DNA of 58,353 bases from the NCBI RefSeq assembly GCF_024505165.1, contig NZ_JANIBK010000009.1:1-58353 (forward strand), given 5' to 3'. The stretch comes from Methylomonas rivi. GTDB lineage: Bacteria; Pseudomonadota; Gammaproteobacteria; Methylococcales; Methylomonadaceae. Under the pieces are notes generated by a model, which saw only the letters and a list, made by a program, of their open reading frames with translations, did no database searches and was not told the origin of the DNA. The position numbers and the translations under genes are program-made. Of this stretch, positions 9,564-17,206 are shown piece by piece. Positions within the stretch are counted from its first letter, which is position 1, and every line of letters starts with the position of its first letter.

Positions 9564-12374
9564 TTACAGCGCTTTAATTTTGCCGTACTGCTCGTTGAGA
9601 TTTTTCAACGACGACTGCAAGCTCGCCAGTTTCTCGCGCTCCTTGGCGATAACTTCCGGCGGTGCTTTATCGACGAATGCGGCGTTGTTCAGTTTGCCTT
9701 CGATGCGCGGTACTTCTTTCTCGATGCGCTGGATTTCTTTTTCCAGCCGCGCCAGTTCGGCATCTTTATCGATCAGACCGGCCATCGGGATCAGGATTTT
9801 CATGTCGCCGACCAGCGCAATCGCAGATTCCGGCGTATTGTCCGTTAGTCTCAACCAGGTAATGCTTTCCAATCGGCCCAGTTTCAGTAAGTAGCTTTCG
9901 GTGGCTTGCAGAGCTTCTTGGTCAGCCATGGAACCGTTTTGCAGCAACACATTTAAGGGCTTACCGGGCGCGATATTCATCTCGCCGCGAATCCGCCGAA
10001 TACCAAGAATGAACTCCTTTACCCATTGGATTTGCTGTTCAGCGAAGAGGTCGATGGTTTTATCTGTCTCCATTTCCGGATAGGGTTGTAGCATGATGGT
10101 GGCGGCGGTGACGCCCGCCAGCGGTGCGACCCGTTGCCAGATTTCCTCGGTGATGAACGGCATAATCGGGTGCGCCAAACGCAGTACCGTTTCCAATACG
10201 CGTAACAGAGTTTGACGGGTGCCGCGTTGCAATAGCAAGTCATCGCTTTGCAAAGAGATTTTCGCCAATTCCAAATACCAGTCGCAGTATTCGTTCCAGG
10301 TGAATTCGTAGATGGCTTGCGCTGCCAAGTCGAAGCGGTAGGTTTTAATCGCGTCGTTGGTGGCGGCGATAGTGTGATTCAACTGCGCCAAAATCCATAA
10401 ATCAGCTTTGCTGTATGTGCATTCCGCGCAATCGATACCGTTATCCTGCTCTTCGGTATTCATCAACACGTAGCGCGCCGCGTTCCACAATTTGTTGCAG
10501 AAGTTGCGGTAGCCTTCTGTACGTTGCAAGTCAAAGCGAATGTCGCGGCCGGTCGAGGCCAGCGAAGCGAAGGTAAAACGCAGCGCGTCGGTACCGTAGG
10601 ACGAAATGCCGTCAGGGAATTGCTTGCGGGTGGCTTGCTCGATTTTTTTGGCCAGATGCGGCTGCATCATGCCGGAAATGCGTTTTTCCACCAAGGCTTC
10701 CAGATCGATACCGTCGATAATGTCGATAGGGTCCAGCACATTGCCCTTGGATTTGGACATTTTCTGGCCTTCGGCGTCGCGTACCAGGCCGTGGATATAG
10801 ACTTCCTTGAACGGCACCTCGCCTTGAAACTTCAAGCCCATCATGATCATTCTGGCCACCCAGAAGAAAATGATGTCGAAGCCGGTCACCAGCACGCTGG
10901 TCGGGTAATGCGCGGCCAATTCCGGGGTTTTATCCGGCCAACCCAGCGTCGAAAACGGCCACAGCGCCGACGAGAACCAGGTGTCCAGCACGTCCTCGTC
11001 CTGGAATAGCGGGTAATCCGCCGCCAAACCGTGTTTTTCGCGGATTTCCGCTTCCGAGTGGCCAACATAAGTATTACCCAGATCGTCGTACCAAGCCGGA
11101 ATCCGGTGACCCCACCAGATTTGCCGGGAGATGCACCAATCCTGAATGTTGCGCATCCATTCGAAATAGGTGTTTTTCCAGTTGTCCGGCACGAACTTGA
11201 TGGCCCCGGTTTCCACGGCTTCAATGGCCGGCTTGGCCAGCGGGGCAATTTTGACATACCACTGGTTGGTCAAAAACGGCTCGATCACCGCGCCGGTACG
11301 GTCGCCGCGCGGCACCATCAATTTGTGGTCGGCGATTTTTTCCAGCAAGCCTTGCGCTTCCAGATCGGCAACGATTTTTTTACGGGCCTCGAAGCGGTCC
11401 AGACCGATATAGGCTTCCGGAACCAAACTAAAGCCGTCGTCGTTACCGCGCACGGCAGCGTCGACGGTAAAGATATTGATCAAGCCGCCGTGCGGCAAGT
11501 CGGCGATGGCCGAGATTTGTTTGTGCCGCGTCCAGACTTCGTAGTCGTTGAAGTCGTGGGCCGGGGTGATTTTTACAACACCGGTACCGAATTCCGGATC
11601 GACATACTCGTCGGCAATAATGGGAATCCGGCGGCCGGTCAGCGGCAGTTCGACGAATTCGCCCAGCAAATGCTTGTAGCGTTCGTCTTCCGGGTGAATC
11701 GCCACCGCCGCATCGCCCAGCATGGTTTCCGGCCGGGTGGTCGCCACCAAGATATGCCCGGAGCCGTTGGTCAGCGGATAACGCATATACCACATGGAGC
11801 CGTTTTCTTCTTCGGACAGCACTTCCAGGTCGGAGACGGCGGTGTGCAGCACCGGGTCCCAATTCACCAAACGTTTGCCGCGGTAAATCAGACCTTCTTC
11901 GTACAACTTGATGAACACTTCCTGCACCGCGGCCGACATGCCGTCGTCCATCGTGAAGCGTTCCTTTTCCCAATCCAGCGACGAACCCATGCGCCGCAAC
12001 TGGCGGGTAATCGTACCGCCGGACTCTTCCTTCCATTCCCAGATTCTGTCGATAAACGCCTCGCGGCCGTAATCGTGGCGGGTTTTGCCGTCGGCGTTAA
12101 TGATGCGTTCCACCACCATTTGGGTGGCGATACCGGCATGGTCGGTACCGGGTTGCCATAAGGCGTTATAGCCCTTCATCCGATGATAGCGGGTCAGCGC
12201 ATCCATGATGGTGTCCTGAAACGCATGCCCCATGTGCAAACTGCCGGTGACGTTGGGCGGCGGAATCATGATGCAATAAGACGGCCCCCCGCGATTGGCC
12301 GCGAAATAGCCGCTGTCTTCCCAAAGTTGATACCAGCGTTGTTCGATTGCGTGCGGGGAATAGGTTTTGTCCAT
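9564..12374 (-). CDS. valS: Valine--tRNA ligase
   Basis: ValRS charges tRNA-Val in the cytoplasm. The 936-residue protein is full length. It has the class I signature SLHMGH (HMGH at 47-50), the CP1 editing domain with [10 protein letters not shown], the KMSKS loop in the form KMSKSKGN, an anticodon-binding domain, and the C-terminal coiled coil typical of ValRS from about residue 875 ([13 protein letters not shown] and on). Start ATG at 12374. The opposite strand carries long shadow reading frames because of codon bias, and they are not genes. Confidence 0.98.
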   Translation of the reverse strand: MDKTYSPHAIEQRWYQLWEDSGYFAANRGGPSYCIMIPPPNVTGSLHMGHAFQDTIMDALTRYHRMKGYNALWQPGTDHAGIATQMVVERIINADGKTRHDYGREAFIDRIWEWKEESGGTITRQLRRMGSSLDWEKERFTMDDGMSAAVQEVFIKLYEEGLIYRGKRLVNWDPVLHTAVSDLEVLSEEENGSMWYMRYPLTNGSGHILVATTRPETMLGDAAVAIHPEDERYKHLLGEFVELPLTGRRIPIIADEYVDPEFGTGVVKITPAHDFNDYEVWTRHKQISAIADLPHGGLINIFTVDAAVRGNDDGFSLVPEAYIGLDRFEARKKIVADLEAQGLLEKIADHKLMVPRGDRTGAVIEPFLTNQWYVKIAPLAKPAIEAVETGAIKFVPDNWKNTYFEWMRNIQDWCISRQIWWGHRIPAWYDDLGNTYVGHSEAEIREKHGLAADYPLFQDEDVLDTWFSSALWPFSTLGWPDKTPELAAHYPTSVLVTGFDIIFFWVARMIMMGLKFQGEVPFKEVYIHGLVRDAEGQKMSKSKGNVLDPIDIIDGIDLEALVEKRISGMMQPHLAKKIEQATRKQFPDGISSYGTDALRFTFASLASTGRDIRFDLQRTEGYRNFCNKLWNAARYVLMNTEEQDNGIDCAECTYSKADLWILAQLNHTIAATNDAIKTYRFDLAAQAIYEFTWNEYCDWYLELAKISLQSDDLLLQRGTRQTLLRVLETVLRLAHPIMPFITEEIWQRVAPLAGVTAATIMLQPYPEMETDKTIDLFAEQQIQWVKEFILGIRRIRGEMNIAPGKPLNVLLQNGSMADQEALQATESYLLKLGRLESITWLRLTDNTPESAIALVGDMKILIPMAGLIDKDAELARLEKEIQRIEKEVPRIEGKLNNAAFVDKAPPEVIAKEREKLASLQSSLKNLNEQYGKIKAL

Positions 12375-12484
12375 GTTCTATGTTTAATGCGCTTGGGTTT
12401 AAATTGAGGTTATTTTAACCGTAAAATGTCAGTAGAGAAGGATTATGGCCGGTTAGTCGCGAAGTCGATGAAGTTTTGCAAAAC

Positions 12485-12505
12485 GTATATACTAGCCGAA
12501 TATAC
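12485..12505. promoter_or_regulatory. Inverted repeat upstream of vapBC, likely autoregulatory operator
   Basis: The arms GTATAT (12485-12490) and ATATAC (12500-12505) are perfect reverse complements with a 9-bp spacer, about 20 bp before the antitoxin start and its AGGAGA ribosome site (12515-12520). AbrB-type VapB antitoxins bind such palindromes in their own promoter, so an operator is the simplest reading. Binding is inferred. Confidence 0.55.
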
Positions 12506-12526
12506 ACCGTTTTCAGGAGAGCAACC

Positions 12527-12757
12527 ATGGCCACCGCCCGTATTTTTCAATCCGGTAACAGTCAAGCCCTACGTTTACCCAAGGAATTTCGTTTTAACAG
12601 CGACCGTGTGGAAATTTTCCGCCGCGGCGACGAAATCGTATTACGGGAAACGCCGGTTAGCGCGATCGCAATTTTCGATGCGCTGGCAGCGTTACCGGAG
12701 GACTTTATGCCAGATGGTCGAGAGGACCTGCCGCCGCAAGAACGCGAGTCGTTCTGA
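12527..12757 (+). CDS. vapB: AbrB/VapB-type antitoxin
   Basis: A 76-residue antitoxin. Residues 1-45 fit the SpoVT/AbrB DNA-binding fold: ARIFQSGNSQALRLPKEFR, then a strand with EIFRRGDEIVL. The acidic, Pro-rich tail (about 55-76) would bind and block the toxin. The ATG at 12527 has AGGAGA 6 bp upstream; the longer in-frame start has no ribosome site and lies over the operator. Its TGA overlaps the ATG of the toxin gene (TGATG), typical of coupled antitoxin-toxin pairs. The module sits alone between valS and a MOSC gene, consistent with acquisition. Confidence 0.88.
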   Translation: MATARIFQSGNSQALRLPKEFRFNSDRVEIFRRGDEIVLRETPVSAIAIFDALAALPEDFMPDGREDLPPQERESF

Positions 12758-13170
12758 TGCGCACACGTTATTTGCTCGATACCAATATCTGCATCTATAT
12801 CGCCAAGCACAACCCTCCGGAAGTGCGGGAGCGGTTTGCTCGCCACTCCGCCAATGAGCTGGCGATGTCGGTCGTAACGCTGGGTGAGTTGATTTACGGT
12901 GCGGAGAAAAGCCAATCGAGGGAACGTGCTCTGGCAGTGATCCAAAATCTGACCAACCTAATCCCAATCCACAGCGTGCCGGAAGCCGCCGGTGAACACT
13001 ACGGACAAATCCGCGCCGAGTTACAACGCCAAGGACAAATCATAGGCAACAACGACTTATGGCTGGCAGCTCATGCCCGGTCAGCGAATTGGATTCTGGT
13101 GACCAATAACGAACGAGAGTTTTTGAGAGTAGCTGGATTACAAGTGGAGAATTGGGTGGATGGTATTTGA
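12757..13170 (+). CDS. vapC: VapC-type PIN-domain ribonuclease toxin
   Basis: A 137-residue PIN-domain toxin. Acidic metal-binding residues are visible: D8 in LLDTNICIY, E44 in LGELIYGAEKS and D100 in GNNDLWLAAHA, with the later VTNNEREF polar motif. VapC enzymes cut specific RNAs, commonly initiator tRNA or rRNA, when freed from the antitoxin; the target here is unknown. Full length and an intact catalytic set suggest an active toxin. Translation is coupled to vapB by a one-base overlap. Confidence 0.92.
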   Translation: MRTRYLLDTNICIYIAKHNPPEVRERFARHSANELAMSVVTLGELIYGAEKSQSRERALAVIQNLTNLIPIHSVPEAAGEHYGQIRAELQRQGQIIGNNDLWLAAHARSANWILVTNNEREFLRVAGLQVENWVDGI

Positions 13171-13324
13171 CTGATTTTTGCTTTTAAAATTGAGTCGCTA
13201 TCGCGACCGGTTTGTTAGAAACATTTAGCCTGGATGGCGCATTTCTCCTGAACGCTGAAGTTAAAAACTGAAAATTGTTAGGCTTTCGCATAAAAGGCGG
13301 CACATGAAAAAAGTTCATTAGAAA

Positions 13325-13351
13325 CTCTGATTAGCGATAGCGTAATCGGAG
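13325..13351. repeat. Palindromic REP-like element
   Basis: CTCTGATTA (13325-13333) and TAATCGGAG (13343-13351) pair across a 9-base loop GCGATAGCG, with one G-T position. The core GATTAGCGATAGCGTAATC resembles intergenic palindromes I recall as scattered in proteobacterial genomes. It lies in the 255-bp gap between vapC and the MOSC gene, where no gene is seen. Copy number in this genome is unknown. Confidence 0.45.
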
Positions 13352-13425
13352 GAATGAAAGACTCCAAATTCGTGTGCATTTATGCTTTTTAGGGTAAATC
13401 GCAACTACCATATCGCCACCCAATC

Positions 13426-13974
13426 ATGACTCTTCGCGAACTCACCCAACAATTCGCCTCGGAAGGCCGAATCGAAACCATCGTTTTACGTCCGGCGCGT
13501 GGCGAGCCAGCCGTTTTTGTCGATGAAGCGCGCGCGGAGCCGGGGCGAGGATTGCTTGGCGATAGACGGGCAAATACTGCGCGCTCCGGCAGGCAATCGA
13601 CCAAGCGAGAACTGACTTTATTTCAGGCCGAGCATTTACCCGTTGCCGCCAACTGGTGTGGGCTTACGAAACTGGAGCCGACTCGTTTGCGACGTAATTT
13701 GGTAGTTTCGGGGCTTAATCTTATCGGTATGCGTTCACCGTTCCCGGATATGATGTTGGAATGGGCGGTGGGTGATGAAGTGATTATCGAAATCACCGGG
13801 CCTTGCGATCCGTGTTCGAAAATGGCTGCCGAATTGGGCTTGGGAAGTTACAACGCGTTGCGCGGCCACGGCGGCATGACGGCGCGAATCGTCTCCGGCG
13901 GCTTGATTCGTGTCGGTGACAGTGTGCGTTTAAATGCCATTCGGCAACTGGAACCCAAAATCGAATCACCCTGA
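13426..13974 (+). CDS. MOSC domain protein
   Basis: A 182-residue protein of the MOSC (molybdenum cofactor sulfurase C-terminal) superfamily. The conserved segment RRNLVVSGLNL (about 89-99) is followed by the Cys motif CDPC at 127-130, the position of the cysteine thought to act in sulfur carriage or in N-hydroxylated substrate reduction in relatives such as YiiM and mARC. It is a stand-alone domain, so it resembles the small YiiM/YuaD-like group. It is transcribed away from vapC and converges on the next leftward gene with only 17 bp between. Substrate unknown. Confidence 0.88.
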   Translation: MTLRELTQQFASEGRIETIVLRPARGEPAVFVDEARAEPGRGLLGDRRANTARSGRQSTKRELTLFQAEHLPVAANWCGLTKLEPTRLRRNLVVSGLNLIGMRSPFPDMMLEWAVGDEVIIEITGPCDPCSKMAAELGLGSYNALRGHGGMTARIVSGGLIRVGDSVRLNAIRQLEPKIESP

Positions 13975-13991
13975 ACACAACGGAAAAACAA

Positions 13992-14756
13992 TCAAGCCCG
14001 TTGCCGCTGCAATATCAAAGCGGTTTTGGTAAAGGCTTGCAATACCGGACCGGCGCCGGCAATCGCCACCGCATCCACCAGGCAATACCAAGCCGCCACG
14101 CCGCTGGGCGGGTTACCTTGCGGTAATTTCGAAGCGGGATCAATCGCGGCCCAGGCCCAAGTACCGGCACCGGTACCGACAATTTCCAGCCAGGATGTGA
14201 TGAAAAATGCCCCCAAATACACCATGGGCGAGCGGCCTTTGAATAAGTAAATCAGAAACACGCCAAACAACACGGCGCCGATAATATCCTGCCGTTGCGA
14301 CCAAGCGCTAATACCCCAGAACGCCCAGAAGCCGCAGACACTCACCACAAACACGGCAATACGCCGGGCATGGCGCATAAAAAAACCCGAACGCCCCAGT
14401 GCCACCGCCGTCAGGTAGACCAGACCGTGTCCGGCAGGCACGTATGCCGGCACATTCTCGAACCGGTAGATATAGCCTTTCATATAAATGGAGGCAAAAT
14501 ACTCGCCCACCACCGCAAATGCGACGGCAACCGCCACTTGGGTACGCACGTATTTGCATTCGCCGCGCAAAAAGGCGATCAAAAAAATCCAGCCGAAAAA
14601 CGCCAATACGTATTGCATGAACCGCGGCGCAAAACCGTCGGTGGTCAAGCAAATCGTGGTGGTCACAAAAGTAAAGCCGGCGATAAAATAATCCCGCCGG
14701 TTATGCTCGGCGGCAACATTCGCAGGCGGAAAATGAGGCAGGGTAAAAAACGTCAT
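13992..14756 (-). CDS. Unrecognised multi-spanning membrane protein
   Basis: I do not recognise this 254-residue protein with confidence. It has about seven to eight hydrophobic segments between residues 25 and 240 and two distinctive conserved-looking loops: VPAGHGLVYL (about 107-116) and the segment near 210-225 with NPPSGVAAWYC followed by an Asp. The His, Cys and Asp in these loops could form a site at the membrane. Its start is 17 bp after the stop of the YqaA-like gene, so the two are probably one transcript. It lacks the Cys-Arg-His pattern of exosortases. Codon usage is like the neighbours, so it is a resident gene. No function is proposed. Confidence 0.72.
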   Translation of the reverse strand: MTFFTLPHFPPANVAAEHNRRDYFIAGFTFVTTTICLTTDGFAPRFMQYVLAFFGWIFLIAFLRGECKYVRTQVAVAVAFAVVGEYFASIYMKGYIYRFENVPAYVPAGHGLVYLTAVALGRSGFFMRHARRIAVFVVSVCGFWAFWGISAWSQRQDIIGAVLFGVFLIYLFKGRSPMVYLGAFFITSWLEIVGTGAGTWAWAAIDPASKLPQGNPPSGVAAWYCLVDAVAIAGAGPVLQAFTKTALILQRQRA

Positions 14757-14773
14757 CTGTGGTTTAGGTACAA

Positions 14774-15199
14774 TTAAATAAATGCGTAAGCAACCGCAAT
14801 ATAACGCAGTGCCTTACCAAAAAAAATAGCGAGTATTGAAGAAAATAGCGACAGCCTCAGCCAGCCGGCGGCAAAACATAAACCGTCGCCCACGACGGGC
14901 AACCAGGAAAACAGTAGCGCCCAACTGCCCCACTGTCTGACTGTCCGCAAGGATTTACGCTGCTTGCCCGTCAACAAGGTTTCCGCGGGATATTTTTTTG
15001 CCGCCCACATCCCCAGCCACCAAGTGGTCAACGCCCCCAATGTGTTGCCGACCGTGGCGACCATCACCAGTTGCTCGACTGCATGCTGCCGGCTATTCAC
15101 CAAATACGCCAATACCGCTTCCGAACCGCCGGGGGCTATGGTCGAGGATATGAATGCGCTGATGAACAACCCCGCCATGCCGAACGTCTCCAATTGCAA
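14774..15199 (-). CDS. YqaA-family (DedA/SNARE-associated-like) membrane protein
   Basis: A 141-residue membrane protein that aligns along its length with E. coli YqaA, a short DedA relative: STIAPGGSEAVLAYLV, the GNTLGALTTWWLG motif, LLFSWLPVVGDGLC and the closing FFGKALRYIAVA. DedA proteins act in membrane lipid or proton homeostasis, and some are undecaprenyl-phosphate flippases; YqaA itself is uncharacterised. The start is TTG at 15197-15199 with GGGAG seven bases upstream, and it gives exactly the family N-terminus; there is no suitable ATG. The strong terminator of the copper gene lies just upstream, so it probably has its own promoter or relies on read-through. Confidence 0.85.
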   Translation of the reverse strand: MQLETFGMAGLFISAFISSTIAPGGSEAVLAYLVNSRQHAVEQLVMVATVGNTLGALTTWWLGMWAAKKYPAETLLTGKQRKSLRTVRQWGSWALLFSWLPVVGDGLCFAAGWLRLSLFSSILAIFFGKALRYIAVAYAFI

Positions 15200-15210
15200 T
15201 TTCTTTCTCC

Positions 15211-15249
15211 CATAAAAAAGCCCCTGAAACGCGGTGTTTCAGGGGCTTT
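15211..15249 (-). terminator. Rho-independent terminator of the cupredoxin gene
   Basis: A perfect 14-bp stem, AAAGCCCCTGAAAC (15217-15230) with GTTTCAGGGGCTTT (15236-15249), and a 5-base loop. Read on the minus strand it ends in a run of six T, 13 bp after the cupredoxin stop codon. Confidence 0.92.
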
Positions 15250-15261
15250 AAATCGCTTAGT

Positions 15262-16185
15262 TTATTTATCGGGCAGCGGAATGGCTTTTTTGCTTGAAAG
15301 TTTTTTCAGCAATTTGCTTATGATATTTACCGCAAAACCGATGGCTTGGGAAATCCATTCGAATACCGTGGCGATAACTTCTCCCACGCTCATGCCTTTA
15401 AAGCGTTTTGCCAACAAAGGGGCAACCAAAACGCCGATGGCCAAACCCACCACGCTGACGCCCGACAGAAAAGAGTCGTCGGCCGCCGCGACGGTATCAC
15501 CGCTCTGCGCTTTGGGCTGGGATGCCGAGGCCTCCAACGCCGCGGCCGCAACTCTGGCCGCCGCTTCTTGGGCCTCGAACGCTTCGGCCGAGAACGGTTT
15601 GCCGCTGTAATCGTCGGGAAAAACGCTGGCCGTCAGCCCTGGAATGCTGGGCAAATCTTCGGAGCCTTTACCCACTTTCAACTGAGCCTTCATACCCTTT
15701 TCCATATGCTGGGCAATATCGCAATGCACCAGATAGGTTTTATCGCCGGGCGGCAAAATCAGCGTACCGGACACACTGCCCGGGCCGCTGACTTCCAGGT
15801 GAAACATGCCTTTCGGATACAGATACTTGGGCAAACCATGCATCATCCATTGATGGCGGATTTCGTCATCGTTGATAAAATGCACGGTCAATTTCGTGCA
15901 CGGTTCGAATTGATATTCCTGCTGATCGAAGGCCCACATGGTGCCGGGAAATTTTTCGGAATATTTATGCCCTGCATGCACCGTAAGTTCCTTGGTGCCC
16001 GCAATTTTGTCGCAGCCGCCGGGTAAAGTATCCGTGTTTTGCCCCATCACCATGCCGCCATCCATGTCCATCAAGTGGCCGTCGCCATGGTTCATCATGT
16101 TTTTGTGCTCCTGAAACTCTTTCGCGGAAACACCTGAAACAGAAAGCGCACAAACCAGGGCGGCAATCGATACTGTTTTGACCAT
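15262..16185 (-). CDS. Membrane-anchored single-domain cupredoxin (type 1 copper protein)
   Basis: A 307-residue exported copper protein. A signal peptide (1-21) is followed by a Met/His-rich segment (about 27-48), then a cupredoxin domain (about 65-172). Likely type 1 copper ligands are H111, C155, H160 and M165, in EIRHQWMMHG and VHCDIAQHMEKGM. The second motif looks like the last domain of multicopper oxidases (HCHxxxHxxxGM), but the second His of HCH is Asp here, so the trinuclear-site ligand is gone. An Ala-rich linker (about 205-235) leads to a membrane helix (about 243-263) and an amphipathic, Lys-rich tail. It should be a periplasmic, membrane-tethered electron carrier or copper chaperone. 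It follows the next gene upstream on the same strand. Exact role unknown. Confidence 0.82.
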   Translation of the reverse strand: MVKTVSIAALVCALSVSGVSAKEFQEHKNMMNHGDGHLMDMDGGMVMGQNTDTLPGGCDKIAGTKELTVHAGHKYSEKFPGTMWAFDQQEYQFEPCTKLTVHFINDDEIRHQWMMHGLPKYLYPKGMFHLEVSGPGSVSGTLILPPGDKTYLVHCDIAQHMEKGMKAQLKVGKGSEDLPSIPGLTASVFPDDYSGKPFSAEAFEAQEAAARVAAAALEASASQPKAQSGDTVAAADDSFLSGVSVVGLAIGVLVAPLLAKRFKGMSVGEVIATVFEWISQAIGFAVNIISKLLKKLSSKKAIPLPDK

Positions 16186-16273
16186 TAGAGCAATTCCTCT
16201 ATAACAAAGTCGAAATTTAAAAAATCATGAACAACATGCCGACAGACGGGCGCGGGATGCGGAAAAGGCAAAT

Positions 16274-16309
16274 CGTTCATCCTGTCCGCATGTAATGACA
16301 GGATGAACG
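16274..16309. terminator. Perfect 13-bp hairpin between the two copper-locus genes
   Basis: CGTTCATCCTGTC (16274-16286) and GACAGGATGAACG (16297-16309) pair perfectly across a 10-base loop, 10 bp downstream of the stop of the 16319-16912 gene. No clean T run follows on the minus strand, so it may stabilise the 3' end or attenuate rather than fully stop transcription into the cupredoxin gene. Confidence 0.6.
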
Positions 16310-16318
16310 CCGATAAGT

Positions 16319-16912
16319 TTAAAGCTCTTTCGCTTTACCCATCAATTCATCCACTTTTCGTTTGAAGCCGGCATGAGACAAATAGGTGATGTAAAGACCC
16401 GCGAACAACACCAATGCGTATAAGCCATAGCTACCTTTACTGGTAGGTTGACCGCCGCCGGCCTTAAAGCTCATATGGGCATCCAGACGCTCGCCGCTGT
16501 CTTGGAGCAAAGTAATATGGATCAGATATTTACCGGCTTCCGGCACGCCGTTATCCAAATTCAAAATCACGGTGCCCGATTTGTGTTTTTTGGGCTCTTG
16601 ATAGAAAACCCGAGTGCCTTCCGGCTCTTTGGTGACTTCAAACTCAATGGCTCTATCGCGGTAGCGCTGATCCTGATAATCGAATACCAGCTGGATCAAT
16701 GAATCGGTGTCGGGAATATTGCCGCAGAATTCTTCCGCCGGATAGGCTTTGGGTTGGTAGGCGGTGTAATGAATCCAATGATCTTTTTCCAGTTCGAACT
16801 TACACTGGTCGGTATCCGTACCGGCCGCACCGCCATGCGCCCAGGCCGACGCGGAAAAAATCAGCCCGACGAGAGCAAAAAGACTATTTCTGAAAATACG
16901 CGTTGTTTTCAT
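16319..16912 (-). CDS. Exported, membrane-anchored protein with predicted mature N-terminal histidine
   Basis: A 197-residue protein I cannot place in a named family. A signal peptide ends in ASAWA, so cleavage would leave H26 as the first mature residue (HGGAAG). The periplasmic part (26-155) looks like one beta-sandwich: C37 and C63 could form a disulfide, H45 and H48 lie in DHWIHY, and H110, H132 and H146 are further on. One membrane helix (about 162-180) and a basic tail follow, placing the domain in the periplasm. N-terminal His is used to bind copper in CopC, lytic polysaccharide monooxygenases and PmoB, and the neighbour is a cupredoxin, so copper binding is a fair inference but unproven. 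Start ATG at 16912. Confidence 0.78.
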   Translation of the reverse strand: MKTTRIFRNSLFALVGLIFSASAWAHGGAAGTDTDQCKFELEKDHWIHYTAYQPKAYPAEEFCGNIPDTDSLIQLVFDYQDQRYRDRAIEFEVTKEPEGTRVFYQEPKKHKSGTVILNLDNGVPEAGKYLIHITLLQDSGERLDAHMSFKAGGGQPTSKGSYGLYALVLFAGLYITYLSHAGFKRKVDELMGKAKEL

Positions 16913-16975
16913 GTTTACCCTTCCCGTTGTTAATAATTTTATTATTATTCATGCCGTTAAGCATGATGCGATTTA

Positions 16976-17008
16976 GGATTGCGATCCTTAAACCTAGGAC
17001 CGCAATCC
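16976..17008. repeat. 13-bp near-perfect inverted repeat
   Basis: GGATTGCGATCCT (16976-16988) and AGGACCGCAATCC (16996-17008) pair with one mismatch (G-U in RNA) across 7 bases. It lies in the 294-bp divergent gap between the copper locus and pgi, about 65 bp upstream of the copper-locus start, where a regulator site or repeat element could sit. No gene is seen in the gap. Confidence 0.45.
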
Positions 17009-17103
17009 CGCCAAAATCGGCTTTAACTCTAGCACATCGTCCATAGCAAATAAAGGTATTACTTATATGGCATTCCGCGCCCGCCCGCTTAACGGAATTT
17101 TTT

Positions 17104-17133
17104 TTGTCATCGGCAAAAGACAATCCTTATAAT
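17104..17133 (+). promoter_or_regulatory. Sigma-70 promoter of pgi
   Basis: TTGTCA (17104-17109) and TATAAT (17128-17133) are separated by 18 bp, close to the sigma-70 consensus, and lead to an untranslated leader of about 65 bases before the pgi ATG at 17207. Confidence 0.75.
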
Positions 17134-17206
17134 GTGGGAATGCTCTTTTTACTGCCCATAAGCCGGCATCTCCGAGGGCTCCCCTATCCGAGTTATCACA
17201 AAAAAT

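Noticed and set aside
11031-12161. 376-residue reading frame on the plus strand inside valS
   Set aside because: It is antisense to a complete valS, has a composition (many Gly, His, Arg, Phe, Asp) typical of shadow frames, and no ribosome site.
13992-14756. Exosortase needed by the PEP-CTERM proteins
   Set aside because: The membrane protein lacks the family Cys, Arg and His pattern in the expected order and spacing. The exosortase is presumably elsewhere.
16884-17123. 79-residue reading frame on the minus strand before the copper locus
   Set aside because: It runs over the promoter region and inverted repeat, overlaps the signal peptide region of the next gene out of frame, and has no coding character.
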